A stretch of DNA of 64,000 nucleotides from Tubulanus polymorphus. Lineage: Eukaryota; Nemertea; Palaeonemertea; Tubulaniformes; Tubulanidae. Positions within the stretch are counted from its first letter, which is position 1. Each line of letters opens with the position of its first letter. This document shows positions 25,441-37,327 of the stretch, piece after piece. A model generated the notes under the pieces. The model was not told where the DNA came from. It worked only from the letters and a program-made list of their open reading frames with translations, and made no database searches. A program made the position numbers and the translations under genes. The DNA lies in NCBI RefSeq assembly GCF_964204645.1, contig NC_134034.1, positions 9,855,414-9,919,413 of the forward strand, read 5' to 3'.

Positions 25441-26095
25441 GATCCAGTTTACAGCGTTGAGACTTGCAAGCGTCTTGAGAAGAATGAGTTCATTTTCAAC
25501 TCCCAAATGTGGAACTAGGTTCTGAGTTGGACCAGTCGTGGTCCGACGTTTTCATTTGAAACTACGGGCTCCAGTCGACTTGCCCCCCTCCTCTCCGATC
25601 TAACGGCTAATGAGAAGAGTAAAATTCCAAAAATGCTTGGCGATGGAAATCAAGAACGCGGCGGCTGCTTTTTTTCTAAATTCGACTGACGTCACTAGTT
25701 TCAGTTAAAACAAGACTAGCCTTTCTTCATCAATCAGTGTCATGAATCGGGTATAGACTATACTACTCCGGCAGCTTACCGCCGGCGTATACAGCCTATA
25801 TAGCCTCACGCGAAACTGCTTTCTCGTTTTAAATAATCGTTTAAATAAAATATCTCGGCCGATTTACCGATCGGCACGAATCAGGCGCGATCGACGGATC
25901 GGAGACTTTATCTACGCGAATTCAGCAACACACAAGGGAAGACAATACGCACGCGCGCGGGCGCATGTCGGGGGTAAAACGGGCCTTGATTTTGATAAAC
26001 GATTAATGTGGTTACAACGAACATTTAAATAGAAATGGAAAACTTATAGAATTTTACGCGATAGAAATTATCGAAATGAAAATAGCCGTGATCGA
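25441..26095. other. No gene seen
   Basis: Includes a CpG-rich patch at about 25850-25990. No splice-bounded exon found on either strand. Confidence 0.35.
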
Positions 26096-26099
26096 ACCG

Positions 26100-26375
26100 C
26101 GAGGTAATTTGGCCTGGGCCATGCCCGAGTCAAATTTGGCTCTGGCACGGATCAGGCCGGTCGTTCATACATAAACCACTCACTCGATACTATACAATGT
26201 TTAAACGAAGCGAAATGAGTCACCCCAGAATCAGTTAACACGTAATAATTGGACCTCTGCTAAAATACGGGTCGGGCCTGGTCGGACATTTTGCATCCCC
26301 ACCCCGCCCCCCAGTCCATTTGGCACCTGTGTTAACAGTTCTTCCGGGCCTAATTCGGCGTGAGCCAAAAACGCT
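26100..26375. mobile_element. Dispersed MITE with TTTGGCC ends, copy 1 (degenerate)
   Basis: Contains AATTTGGCCTGGGCC at the left and GAGCCAAAAACGCTCGCG at the right. Internal TGGCACGGATCAGGCC and ACAGTTCTTCCGGGCC match the better-preserved copy at 29668. Confidence 0.65.
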
Positions 26376-27244
26376 CGCGACTAATATTTCAGTTATTTAC
26401 TATCAAACACGGGCGGGGCTCGATGATTTCGACGATCGCGGTAACCTCGCCCGGGTAGTAGATTTATCGTCGTGGATACCGACGATCGAAACGTAAACTA
26501 TCCCGACGGGAAACAAGAAACGTCTGCGCTCACGATCGACATTATCACATTATCTCAAAGACTTCATCAAGCAAAAATATCGTACGGGAGAGCGTCGGTT
26601 AGAAACTTAAAACGCGAGATTTACCGGGCAGGTTTCCGGTTCGAGCAAAAAATAATGATGGCTTCCGTTTTAAACCGAGAAAATATTAAGCGAATCAAAA
26701 GAATTTGAAAATAACAGAAGAGGTTTGGAAAATTTCTCTCTTATACATTTTCGTTTGAAAAAAAAAGCACTGAAAATTAAAACGCGATTTGAATCCTGTA
26801 CGCAGAGGTTTTTATAAAAACAGTTGAACAGCGGCAAGCGGAAATATGAAACCTCAGACGTTATACGCAGATAAGCATTCGAAAGTTTATAAACACAAAT
26901 GATAAGTAAATAAATAGGTGATAAGCAAAGGTGAGATAAGCGTTTAAACGATTATATTCTTAAAGCTAGGCGCACACTATGATAGTTATTACATGTATCA
27001 TATATAAGTGATGAGATATATGTATAAACATATCTATGGGGGAGATAGCTTTACGCGACTAGTGCAGTGCACCCTCTAGTGGTCTGTATTTAAACTAGAT
27101 TTGTTTATTCGAACTCGTAAGACAAATATATATCATTTCTAATCGCTTGCAATGCGTCTGCGGCAATTGAGGAATCTACACGTGAAATGAATCAAACTTG
27201 CGAATGCAAATATTATCAATCGACACTTTTCTACTCTCAGTGTT

Positions 27245-27500
27245 TGGTGACACCTGGTGGATCATCACTTGCCACCAGTGGAATTCTCCATTGCCACATT
27301 AGATGATGTCCTACTGTGCACTAGCGACACCTGGTGGATCATCACTTGCCACCAGAGGAATTCTCCATTGCCACATTAGATGATGTCCTACTGTGCACTA
27401 GCGACACCTGGTGGATCATCACTTGCCACAAGTGGAATCTTCTATATTGCCGCAGTTGTTGCTATCCTACTGCACACTAGTGACACCTGGTGAATCCTCA
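27245..27500. repeat. Tandem repeat, 77-bp unit, about 3.3 copies
   Basis: GACACCTGGTGGATCATCAC begins units at 27249, 27326 and 27403, giving exactly 77 bp. It sits about 110 bp inside the intron after exon 1a. Confidence 0.92.
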
Positions 27501-27613
27501 CTTACCACAGCAGCGTAAACAAGCCCCATTATTGATATATGAAAGCCGAGCAACGATATTTGAGAGACGGAGGAATAAACCGCACGTGAATTTAAAATAA
27601 GATTAACTCTTAC

Positions 27614-27988
27614 CTCTCCGCCTCCTACCGACATCGGACGGTCGTGTTGAATGCCGAGTTTGCGTCGCAGCAGCTTCGGCGTCCACTGTCTGATCACACT
27701 CTGCTTCGGAATATCGATCGCTTTCATCGCTCCGGTCGGCGACGGCAGCGAGACGCCGCGCCGGCCGATCCGCGGCGACGCGTTGCGTTTGAGCGGCGGC
27801 GGCGACGTGGCGCCGGCGGGCGTCGAGTCGCCGCGACGCAGCAACAAAGGCGACGGTTGAGGTATTTTGATGTGATTGACGTTGCTGTAAGCGTTCGGGT
27901 GACCGTAGCCGTTATCGTGCCGGTGATTGTGGTGATGGTGGAGTTTCGGGCTGTCGGGCAGCCCGTCCATTTGAAATATCTCGGCCAT
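27614..27988 (-). CDS. Alternative first coding exon 1a (125 codons)
   Basis: ATG 27988 is in a strong context (ACAAAATGG) and opens MAEIFQMDGLPDSPK. Next come a His-rich patch (HHHHNHRHDNGYGHP), a Pro/Ser/Arg section with SP sites and a basic end KLLRRKLGIQHDRPMSVGGGE. The donor GGAGAG|GTAAGAG is in phase 0. Codon use is GC-rich. No domain is recognised and there is no signal peptide. It is the best supported of the four Met exons. It most likely splices to the exon at 553, because phases agree and no other downstream exon on this strand is visible. A four-codon upstream ORF lies 10 nt before the start. Confidence 0.66.
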
Positions 27989-27998
27989 TTTGTCGTCT

Positions 27999-28010
27999 CT
28001 AACGAATCAT
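27999..28010 (-). promoter_or_regulatory. Minimal upstream ORF (Met-Ile-Arg-stop)
   Basis: ATGATTCGTTAG lies in the presumed 5' UTR and ends 10 nt before the ATG of exon 1a. Short upstream ORFs can reduce initiation downstream. Its presence in the mRNA depends on the unmapped transcription start. Confidence 0.4.
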
Positions 28011-29660
28011 GAATTCCGATTTACGAGATTCACAGTATCCCGGGAAAAACTTCGGTCTTCAGTCTTCAGCGGAGTAAAATTTTCTGGAAAAAAGATAATA
28101 TTTCAAGATTTTCATGATGATATTGTAAAATAAATTGCCCATGGGCAAAGTGTGGTTTACCTTGAAAGCTAGAGGTTGTTTGGGGTAAGGGCATTGCTTG
28201 AAAAATCTTTTTAATTCGTGACTTCAAAGTTCTACAAGTTTAAATATCTTTCTTAAAGGATTATTTTGTAGTCAAAAGACCAAAGATATACATTTGTTTA
28301 CGATCCCCACCAAAAATTTCATAGGGTACAGGTAGGCGCGGCATGGAAACTATTTTATATTTTCAAAGAAATAATTTTCATAATATGAAAAAATATTCAA
28401 ATGAAATTCATATGATGTCACATATCAGAGGGTGGCTGCATGTATGGCCGCGGAAGCTAAAATACCGGTGCAGTAAGAAATCGGCGTATTAGATCGTTTT
28501 AAATCCTGGAATTAACCACTTCAATATTCAGACCTCGACCTATACCTATAGTTTGCTGCTTAGTATTTTCAGATCACAAGAAATAACAATTTATTACAAA
28601 TTCTATCAAACAGAAAACACAGCGCTCATCTTCTGCTGATTAAATGTCAAATGCGCCAGCAAGCAGCGTTACAGTATCACTATAGTAGTGTATACTGTAC
28701 GCGCGTGTGTTTGTGTGCGCAACAGTCTAATCTTCTTGTGATATCCGCGCACACGTGGAGGCCTTGTGTAAGTGAATGTTCGCTACACTTCAATGTCAAT
28801 CAAATCAATCACCGGGTATTAAAATGAAACAATACCTATTGAAATTCGCACATATACGGCACCTAGTCCAATGAAACGTTTGCCATTCCATGGCTTCCCC
28901 ATAATTATTTTAGTAGCGCCGGAATTCCCCGTAAATCCCAAAAACAGCCAATCACATTTTCTCGTAGAGACAACGCCTCCCAATCGAGGTCATTGCAATT
29001 TTATACGTAAGAGCTAAGAATTTTCCCGCCAAAAACAGTTTTTCGTAGAATTTTAACTCAGTTGACCATGTCATCGACGGAGGTTCGCCATGTCTTCAAT
29101 CGCATCGATTATACGTCGTTTAAGCCGAGAACCAATGAAACAAATGCTCACATAAAAAAACGTACCGCGATTTTACATGAATTGGCTCAATGCCAACATC
29201 ATATCGCTGACAAAGGTAAACCAAAAAGTCTAGATGGCTACGAATAATGTGATTTAGATATTCTCGGAGCCACCCTTATCGGATGCATTCGTGAAATCCG
29301 AACCACGGTTTCAAATTATGATAATACCTGTACAACTTTAGTTAGCAATACCTGGAGCCACCCATTTATATATGTGACTGCTCTGATTTTGATATCATCG
29401 GAGCCCCCCCTATTGGATACACACGCGAAAACTAAAATGGTGGCTTCATCGCGCTTCATAATTGATTTTGAACTGACAATTGAATCGATCATACTGATTT
29501 GCGAATGATTTTAATCATCTACGATGAACTCGATCTGAAGAATATTCACATCGATACAAACCGCGACCGAAGAGTGAAGGCTAAACAGTGACATAGCTCT
29601 TAATAAAAAAAATGCGTCTTGCCCAAATATAGGCAAACTTCTTTTGCCCATTGAAAATTT
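28011..29660. other. Upstream flank of exon 1a; no other gene seen
   Basis: Presumed promoter side of exon 1a. A plus-strand ORF of 61 codons at 29062 has no supporting splice sites or recognised similarity. Confidence 0.35.
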
Positions 29661-29667
29661 AACAGTG

Positions 29668-29968
29668 ACTAAAGCGGCGATCACACACAGATTTGGCCTG
29701 GGCCAAATTGGCACGGATCAGGCCCGAGACGAATTAGGCCCGTGCCCAATTAGACACCGTAAACCATTCGATACTAAACAATGCTCAAATAAAGCAAAGT
29801 GATTAATTTCCGGTACCAGTTGCAACTAAACACAATTATTTGACTCGTGGTAAAATTTGGCTCGGGACTGGTCCGACGTTTTTGGTCGGGCAAAAACAGG
29901 CACCGGCCAAATTAACACCGGTGTGAATAGTTCTTCCGGGCCAAAAATGCTCGTGTGGTGAGCGCAGC
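29668..29968. mobile_element. Dispersed MITE with GCG(A/C)TCAC ends, copy 2
   Basis: The left end GCGATCACACACAGATTTGG then CCTGGGCC mirrors the right end GGGCCAAAAATGCTCGTGTG then GTGAGCGC. About 300 bp, no transposase. The diverged copy is at 26100. Confidence 0.78.
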
Positions 29969-30885
29969 TAAGGTTAGTGACGGGGGTGGGGAACATTGCT
30001 TTCATTTCCGCTGTCGCATTTAAAATGATAAACATTATGACGGTCGTGAAAATGGAAATTTTAATCGCAATTTATCATGTAGCGTAACGATAACATAAAT
30101 CAACTCAAATAAAACAGCACGAAAGAGGAAAACCGGATTCTATTTCATTTTTTTCGTTCGTCTATTTTCGTATGGAATCGCGATAAATCAAACGCGACGG
30201 GACGCGCGACGATTATCAACCAGTCTCTTCGGTGAGGGGAGTTTAGGCCTTTTTTAAATAAATAGCTTGGTTTACGGGGAAGACCTATTGAAGTATCATT
30301 TCGGAGGAAATTAAAATTTAAAAAGAAATTTCCTCGGTGAGATAAAAAATCAGTTTTCGAAGGAAGATGGAACTGTCGATTGGGCAATATACGTACGCCA
30401 AAACAAATGATTCTCGGAAACATCTAATTCAGCACACTGCGATCAAAAAGGACCTTGCGTTTTTCAATTTTTTCATAATTAAAACCAGGATTCTCATCGT
30501 GCGGAGGGGAAAACCATTTTTTTGCTCATTTTTTCACCGAATTGGTTCCACGTACGGAAATTTAAAAAAAAACATTTATTCTTTTTTGATTTTTCTTCAA
30601 ATTTCCATAAACCAAGCAAACAGAGAAAAAGGCCTTAGAGCGAGAGCGGGATACAACCGAGGATTTCTTCACCTGTCGATAGATCATCGAATACTTTAAA
30701 TCAAACCTGGTGAGATATCAACCGGTATCTTACTGTCTGACGCTCGTGGGGTGAACGCGCACCGTTTCACATTGTTAAGACTCCCCCCCCTGGTAGAAAT
30801 TCTTGCTACGTTTTCTTTCTGCGTCTTTCGTGAATGTTTTTCATTTTCCTATCAGTCCAAATGAGTAGATATTCTACTGGTACAG
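29969..30885. other. No gene seen
   Basis: AT-rich, with overlapping 92- and 110-codon ORFs on opposite strands at 30145-30699. Neither has domain signatures or splice context. Confidence 0.4.
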
Positions 30886-30889
30886 ACTT

Positions 30890-31805
30890 TATCCTGAGTA
30901 AGAGATAATATCGAATTCTCACTCGGTACTTGATACTCTCAACTTAACCGCAGTAAGAGACAGAGTCAACTGTATTTCACAAACTCTTACTCAGTATTTG
31001 ACACCAACTCGGGGTAGAATTTTACCGGTCTCAACTTTACCGCAGTAAGAGACAGAGTCTACTGTATATCACTAACTCTTATTCAGTATTTGACACCAAC
31101 TCGGGGTAGAATTTTACCGGTCTCAACTTTACCGCAGTAAGAGACAGAGTCTACTGTATTTCACAAACTCTTACTCAGTATTTGACACCAACTCGGGGTA
31201 GAATTTTACCGGTCTCAACTTAACCGCAGTAAGAGACAGAGTCTACTGTATTTCACAAACTCTTACTCAGTATTTGACACCAACTCGGGGTAGAATTTTA
31301 CCGGTCTCAACTTAACCGCAGTAAGAGACAGAGTCTACTGTATTTCACAAACTCTTACTCAGTATTTGACACCAACTCGGGGTAGAATTTTACCGGTCTC
31401 AACTTAACCGCAGTAAGAGACAGAGTCTACTGTATTTCACAAACTCTTACTCAGTATTTGACACCAACTCGGGGTAGAATTTACCGGTCTCAACTTAACC
31501 GCAGTAAGAGACAGAGTCTACTGTATTTCACAAACTCTTACTCTGTATTTGACACCAACTCGGGGTAGAATTTTACCGGTCTCAACTTTACCGCAGTAAG
31601 AGACAGAGTCTACTGTATTTCACAAACTCTTACTCAGTATTTGACACCGACTCGGGGTAGAATTTTACCAGTCTCAACTATAGCGCAGTAAGAGACAGAG
31701 TCTACTGTACTTCACAAATTCTTACTCAGCATTTGACACAAACTCGCGGTAGAATTTTACCAGTCTTAACTTAACCGCAGTATGAGACAGATAGGCCTAT
31801 CACAA
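30890..31805. repeat. Tandem repeat, 92-bp unit, about 10 copies
   Basis: The unit includes AACTCTTACTCAGTATTTGA, CACCAACTCGGGGTAGAATT and CCGCAGTAAGAGACAGAGTC. Starts at 31166 and 31258 give 92 bp. Inner copies are almost identical, the outer ones diverged. Confidence 0.94.
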
Positions 31806-32174
31806 ACTCCTACTCAGTGGATTTATTTGAGTGATAGTCTTCAGACACCACAGAGTTGACAAAGAAAATACGAATCTATTTCGGAACATGTATTTGCCTT
31901 GGTACGGTAGTGTACTTAGTACTTCGCAAACTCTGTCTCGTTTCTACAAAGAGGGATTTGTTTCAGCTCTAGGTGTGCGCGACAGACAGACAGTCAGTAT
32001 GTCACATGGAATGGTATAACCGTTGTCTATGTATAATGCTTTAAACAGATGACGCAATCTCAACATATGTTCATGTATGAATACAATACATCATAGACAT
32101 ATCATACCATATATATCCGCCCAACGGATATTACTTCAGTTCAATATGGGGAATAAGAAAGACATAAAACATTC

Positions 32175-32660
32175 TGTGGACCCAGTTCCACAGTTATAGG
32201 GGTTTAACTTGGCTCTCAACCCAATTTCACAGTTGTGTGGGTTTAATTTGACTCTGAACCCCCAGTTGCACAGTTGTGTGGGTTTGATTTGACTCTGGAC
32301 TAGTTGCACAGTTGTGCGGGTTTAATTTGACTCTAGACCCGCAGTTCCACAGTTGTGGGGATTTGATTTGACTCTGAACTCAGTTCCAGTGGAGTGGGTT
32401 TGACTCTGGATCCAGTTCCACAGTTGTGTGGGTTTAATTTGACTCTGGACCCGCAGTACCACACTTGTGGGGATTTGATTTGATTCTGAACTCAGTTCCA
32501 CAGTGGAGTGGGTTTGACTCTGGTTCCAGTTACACAGTTGTGTGGGTTTAATTTGACTCTGGACCCGCAGTTCCACAGTTGTGGGGATTTGATTTGACTC
32601 TGAACTCAGTTCCACAGTGGAGTGGGTTTGACTCTGGTTCCAGTTCCAGTTCCGCGGTAC
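32175..32660. repeat. Compound tandem repeat built on CAGTTCCACAGTTGTG
   Basis: TGGACCCGCAGTTCCACAGT, TTGTGGGGATTTGATTTGAC and GTTCCACAGTGGAGTGGG alternate in a larger unit repeated about three times. The short motif is the terminal sequence of the foldback element at 33908, so the array seems derived from transposon ends. Confidence 0.85.
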
Positions 32661-33196
32661 CGTGGGCTAAATCTGGTTTTTTTAAAGCTAAATTGTTGCT
32701 ATGCCGACGCGTTCATTCATCAATTAAGTAGAGACATTATCAAGAAATGACAATCAGCCGTTAAATGACACGGACTGTAGTATCTATGTATTTAATACAT
32801 GTCGAGGGATAAATTACTTTTAATTCATCGCATTGTACATAATGAACTCGACCTATTAGACTGACACAGCGAGCCATACTCTGCATGATAACGATGATAT
32901 TCAAAAAAGCATTAACGGCTTTATTTTTAAGCATTGTAGTATATGAATTAGATTTGAAAACTTCGAAATCTTCAAAATTCTTGTTTTGGATCGGTTATGT
33001 ATTTAAGCTAATTCTACCGAGTTCCCTGATTCTGAACTCAGTGAAATATTTATGGTCCCAACAAAGTTACCGAGTTCCCTGATTCTATAGCAATCTGTCG
33101 CATTCTCTCCCTGATTTGAATACCGTTGTCAGGTACTACAGTTTACTAGGTATGTGTTTTAAGTTGACACCGAACTATTCAAAAGCAAACAGATAC

Positions 33197-33198
<2 letters not shown>

Positions 33199-33290
<92 letters not shown>
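33199..33290. repeat. (AT)n microsatellite
   Basis: About 90 bp of alternating AT. It creates a spurious Ile-Tyr ORF. Confidence 0.97.
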
Positions 33291-33292
<2 letters not shown>

Positions 33293-33774
33293 CCTAACAG
33301 ACACGATTTGCGAGGCAGAGTTGCATAAAATCCGTAAAACAACCAAGTCCAAATTCAAAACTATTCGCTTTAGAGTCCTGAAGGTATATTATTTACGATG
33401 TGTGGACGTACGCCTTTATAATGCTTTCGCATCTCTGCGCGGTTATGATATTGAAGAATGGCTCTCGCCGTCGCGCGCGTCAATAATCACCATTTTATAG
33501 CCTTATTTATGATGTTACCACGTCTATAACGGGCTGATGGACGAAATGGCCTAATTACGTTATCTATCTCGAATGGAGAGAAGACGTTTTCACATCGTTC
33601 ATAATTGAAACCCGTCGGCCACGAATCTATCTACAAATGTATCTACGCATGATGATAACACTTTTTCAATAACGTCGAAAGGTAAACAGGACACGTGTTA
33701 GATATGAAGTGCTCGGGTACCTGAATAAATCATATCCGAATGGTTTACTTTTTATTTTCCAAAGAAAAACATCA

Positions 33775-33907
33775 GGGGCCGGTTGCATAGTCATGGCTTA
33801 GACTTAAGACCAGTCTAAGACCAACTATAGCCAATCTAACAACTTAAGACCAGTCTTAAGATTTAAGACCATTTTTTGACTTAAGTCACGACTGTGCAAC
33901 TGGCCCC
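33775..33907. mobile_element. Minimal GGGGCC foldback MITE with one 47-bp unit
   Basis: The left end GGGGCCGGTTGCATAGTCAT pairs with the right end CACGACTGTGCAACTGGCCC then C. The interior has one TATAGCCAATCTAACAACTT-type unit plus AGTCTTAAGATTTAAGACCA. At about 133 bp it is the simplest member of a family whose interior is amplified elsewhere. Confidence 0.85.
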
Positions 33908-34016
33908 TGGACTCAGTTCCAGTCATTAGTTAGCGTTAACTCCGAGTTAAAGTTGTTCGTTTTCGATGAGTTAACTCAAGAGTTAAATCTTAACTCACAA
34001 CTGTGGAACTGGGTCC
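33908..34016. mobile_element. Foldback MITE with GGACYCAGTTCCA ends
   Basis: The left end GGACTCAGTTCCAGTCATTA and the right end ACTCACAACTGTGGAACTGG then GTCC are inverse repeats. Internal GAGTTAAAG/AGTTAACTC stretches also pair. It abuts the preceding element without a gap. Confidence 0.75.
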
Positions 34017-34612
34017 AAAATTGTATCGAGATTTCGAAAAGAAAAAAAATCTTGATAAAAAAGTTTTCAACACCAACTTTTCGAAGGACACTTTGGAATT
34101 TTAGGGGGTACGATAGACTCGAAGTAGAGCCGTAGTGAACGCACTTGACCGCTGATTGCCGATTTATTCGTCGCGCGATCTTAAGTTCACGAAGGTCGAC
34201 TACTACTCGATAATTGCCGAGTCATGCGACGCTTCACTCGTATGAACTCGTTCTATCCTCAATACGCAATATTCCACATCTACTATAATCATCGCCCTGT
34301 AAAAAGACTTCGGTCGAGTTGAATTCTCGTTCAGAAGTCCGAGAAAATAAATTGCCCACGGGCGAAGCGGTTCGCCTCGAAAACAGGAGCTCGTTCGCCG
34401 AGGACTTTTCCGCTTGAGAGTTTTCAGCATTCGAAGTTCTATCGATTTTTCAGCTTTTTTTATGAATGAATGAATTCATTTAAAAAAAAAAACGGACATC
34501 ACGAATATTCAAACAACAGACTCTACGTTTTTCCGACGGCCATCTGTTGCACGTGCCTTTCAAAAAACGGCTTTTACGCAAAAAACTATCGAGAAACCAG
34601 GTGTTTTTCGCC

Positions 34613-34652
<40 letters not shown>
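34613..34652. repeat. (AT)n microsatellite
   Basis: About 38 bp of TA, followed by ATGTACATATATATGTACAC-type imperfect repeats up to about 34705. Confidence 0.95.
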
Positions 34653-34654
<2 letters not shown>

Positions 34655-35049
34655 AATGTATATGTGATATATGCATATATATGTACATATATATATGTAC
34701 ACATACATACAACAACTGAACCGACAACCCGCACAGAACGCGCTAAGAGGCTATAACCAGCCTGGCGCTGACATCTCGTTTTCGCTGCGCCGTCTACGTG
34801 ACTGGTGTCAGCCGCACAGATATCGTCTGCCCGAGACAATTTCTATTAATTCTCTCCGGTTTAAATACGATACCTCGCCGCAGACCTGGAAACGTATCTT
34901 CAGGGTGTGGCTATCTTCGCTTAACGTCTAGATATAAACATCGGTCATTCTGTAGACAATGACGGTTTCTACTGACCCTCTTCCATAGAAACGCCAGTCT
35001 TCTAGAACTAATCACATAATTGAAGACACAGCTCGAGCCATTTCGGTTT

Positions 35050-35220
35050 TCCGCCTATCTGAAACGGTTCTATAGCCAATATAACAACTTAAGACCAGTC
35101 AAAGCTCATTTTGGTTCTATAGCCAATTTGACAACTTACGACCAGTCTAAGCTCAGACAAGTCTCAGATGATATATAGGACTATTTTTAGTCTTGAGTCA
35201 CGACTTTACAACTGGGCTGA
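35050..35220. mobile_element. Diverged GGGGCC-family element with two 47-bp units
   Basis: GGTTCTATAGCCAATATAAC, GACCAGTCAAAGCTCATTTT and the terminal TCTTGAGTCACGACTTTACA then ACTGGGC identify the family. The left end is decayed. Confidence 0.65.
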
Positions 35221-35549
35221 GAGTTTGTACCAGAACTCCGACAAACTCTGATTCTATACGAAGTTAAACCGGGCCTTGAAAACAATCCGTATCAATTCTA
35301 GGATTTCCGAACTGCTAAAATTCCAAGAAATCGCGCACCATAAAATGGATTTTCATTTCAGCCATTTTTCTAAAACGCGCTGATCACAACCTAACCGTAA
35401 GCCTGTTTCCGCCTTAATACGAGTACATTCGAAGGAATTCAGGCGTTCGTGACGCCGTTCTTAACAGCCAGCGATCATCAGCGTTGGTTAACGAGAATAA
35501 ACCATTATTTAACCGGAACAATGCGTAAGAACAAGCGCGATTAAACACT

Positions 35550-35835
35550 TTAACTCTTTCAGTGCGTCTACACCACAGTGCGGTGTATAAATCAGTGATG
35601 GATTTTGCTAGTACACCGCACGGTGTATTGATGTAATTAGTAATTATCTCTCTTAAAAAATGGCAGCACTTGTCAGACACAGTGAAATACTAGTAACTAA
35701 GGATACACCGCGCCGCGGTGTAGACGCACTATAGTGCTATTCCCATTATTCAACACACTAGGGTGGAATTTTTTAAAATTTTCAAATTATCTCTAGCACT
35801 ATAGGGTATTAACTAGTCAGCACTGAAAGGGTTAA
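35550..35835. mobile_element. piggyBac-like MITE, copy 2
   Basis: Starts TTAACTCTTTCAGTGCGTCT and ends GTCAGCACTGAAAGGGTTAA. Same interior as copy 1 (GATGGATTTTGCTAGTACAC, GGATACACCGCGCCGCGGTG). Confidence 0.9.
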
Positions 35836-37327
35836 ACACCGAAACAGCAAATAGACTGTGATGATGACGATGCAAGACAAATTTCAAGACAGATTTAGTC
35901 CTAATTGTAGTTACGCTGGGTTAAGCACAGTCGTTGGTCAAGTCATCGTAGGTTACGTTGTCTGAAGTCATCACCACCATTCGTCTTATTTCTAGGTCAA
36001 TTTATTAAGTCATCATTTGGATAAGCCGTCAAAATGATGATCGTACCAACTACCACGACTCGGGCGAGTTCGATAAACTAGAACTTTAGACAGGCTTCGA
36101 TCGGCCTTCATTGATTCTGTTATTATATTTATATTGTCAAAAAGGGAAAGTATCCGCGCAGAGCAAGAAACCAGTACGAGGTCTGGACAATTTTGAACTT
36201 TCAGCGCATTTTCAACGCGATTTCCAGGCACTTGAAAGACTTGACAATGTATGAATACTGAATAGTGATAAACGTGCGAGCCATAGGTTCTTGGGCTCAG
36301 GTTCAAACTCGAACTCAGAAATTATAATGCTTTATTTACAATTGCATTTTATAGTCAGTTGTATCTAGGTCCAATAGCTAAATCTTGTCACGACAATTTT
36401 TTGAATTTCGACCCCGTTCCCCAGTTATGAGGTCGCCTTCGAGGTCATGTCGCTGAAAAAGTTTTCAGTGCCTAGTTCTGCCGCTAGGTGGAGCGCTGGG
36501 CCCATTCTTTGCGCTGTGCATACCCATATTAACACTGAAACCGAGTTTCATCGAGGACCCACTATTAACAAAGCTAAGTAGCTGAAAGACCCGTGGACTG
36601 TATGAGAATATAAGTAGTTCATGAAAGGCTGAGTGCTATGCAACAGCCTACCGTTCGACCAATGTGGGCAGAAAAAATGCTGCCATATTTTAAAGGAAAA
36701 TTCGCAATCGGATCTGCGCCCGTAATTGCTCAATCGCGGTGTCCGGCGTGACGGATAAAGTGCCCTTCAAAAATTTACGCGTCTCCTTACAATGTCAACC
36801 TGATAGAACCCGCTAACGAGAAGAGGTATCTGTATCGAAATATAGAAGTATCAGATTCGAATCCGTATCGAAATAACAATACACTTACCACCTACCGAAC
36901 ATATATCTCTCTCATACAAACAAACGCATGCACCACGCACAACAACACTGGTTTTAATCTGTGCTTTAGAATTATATACATTTATCTCTTTACTATTGTT
37001 ATGGGTTTAAAGTTCGATAGCGATTCATTGTTATCGGTTAACCTTGATCGTAACGTATGGCGGTATAGGGCGGATATTCCCGTGACGCCGCGCCAATTCG
37101 CATCCATCGAAACTGCAACTGCGGGGACGACGGACACGCGCCTAAACGCCGGTTTTACTACTCAAGAATGCCAAGCGCCATTTTTCGAAAAATTTCATTT
37201 TTTCAAAACTTACCAGGGTTCCTGTTATCAGTGGTCTTCGATTTTCCATACGTTTTACCGCGGTCAAATATACGAATTCTATACCTCTATACCTACTTAA
37301 TCAGGAAGTCATTTACTTTTCAATAGT
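35836..37327. other. No gene seen
   Basis: Short ORFs on both strands only (99 codons at 37001 plus, 97 codons at 36013 minus), neither with recognised domains or splice context. Confidence 0.4.

Noticed and set aside
26472-26708. 78-codon plus-strand ORF (MDTDDRNVNY...)
   Set aside because: Its frame has decent composition, but no similarity, signal or splice signals were seen; the other genes are on the opposite strand.
33116-33328. ORF with a long Ile-Tyr run
   Set aside because: Pure (AT)n microsatellite translation; the same applies to the ORFs at 34470-34839.
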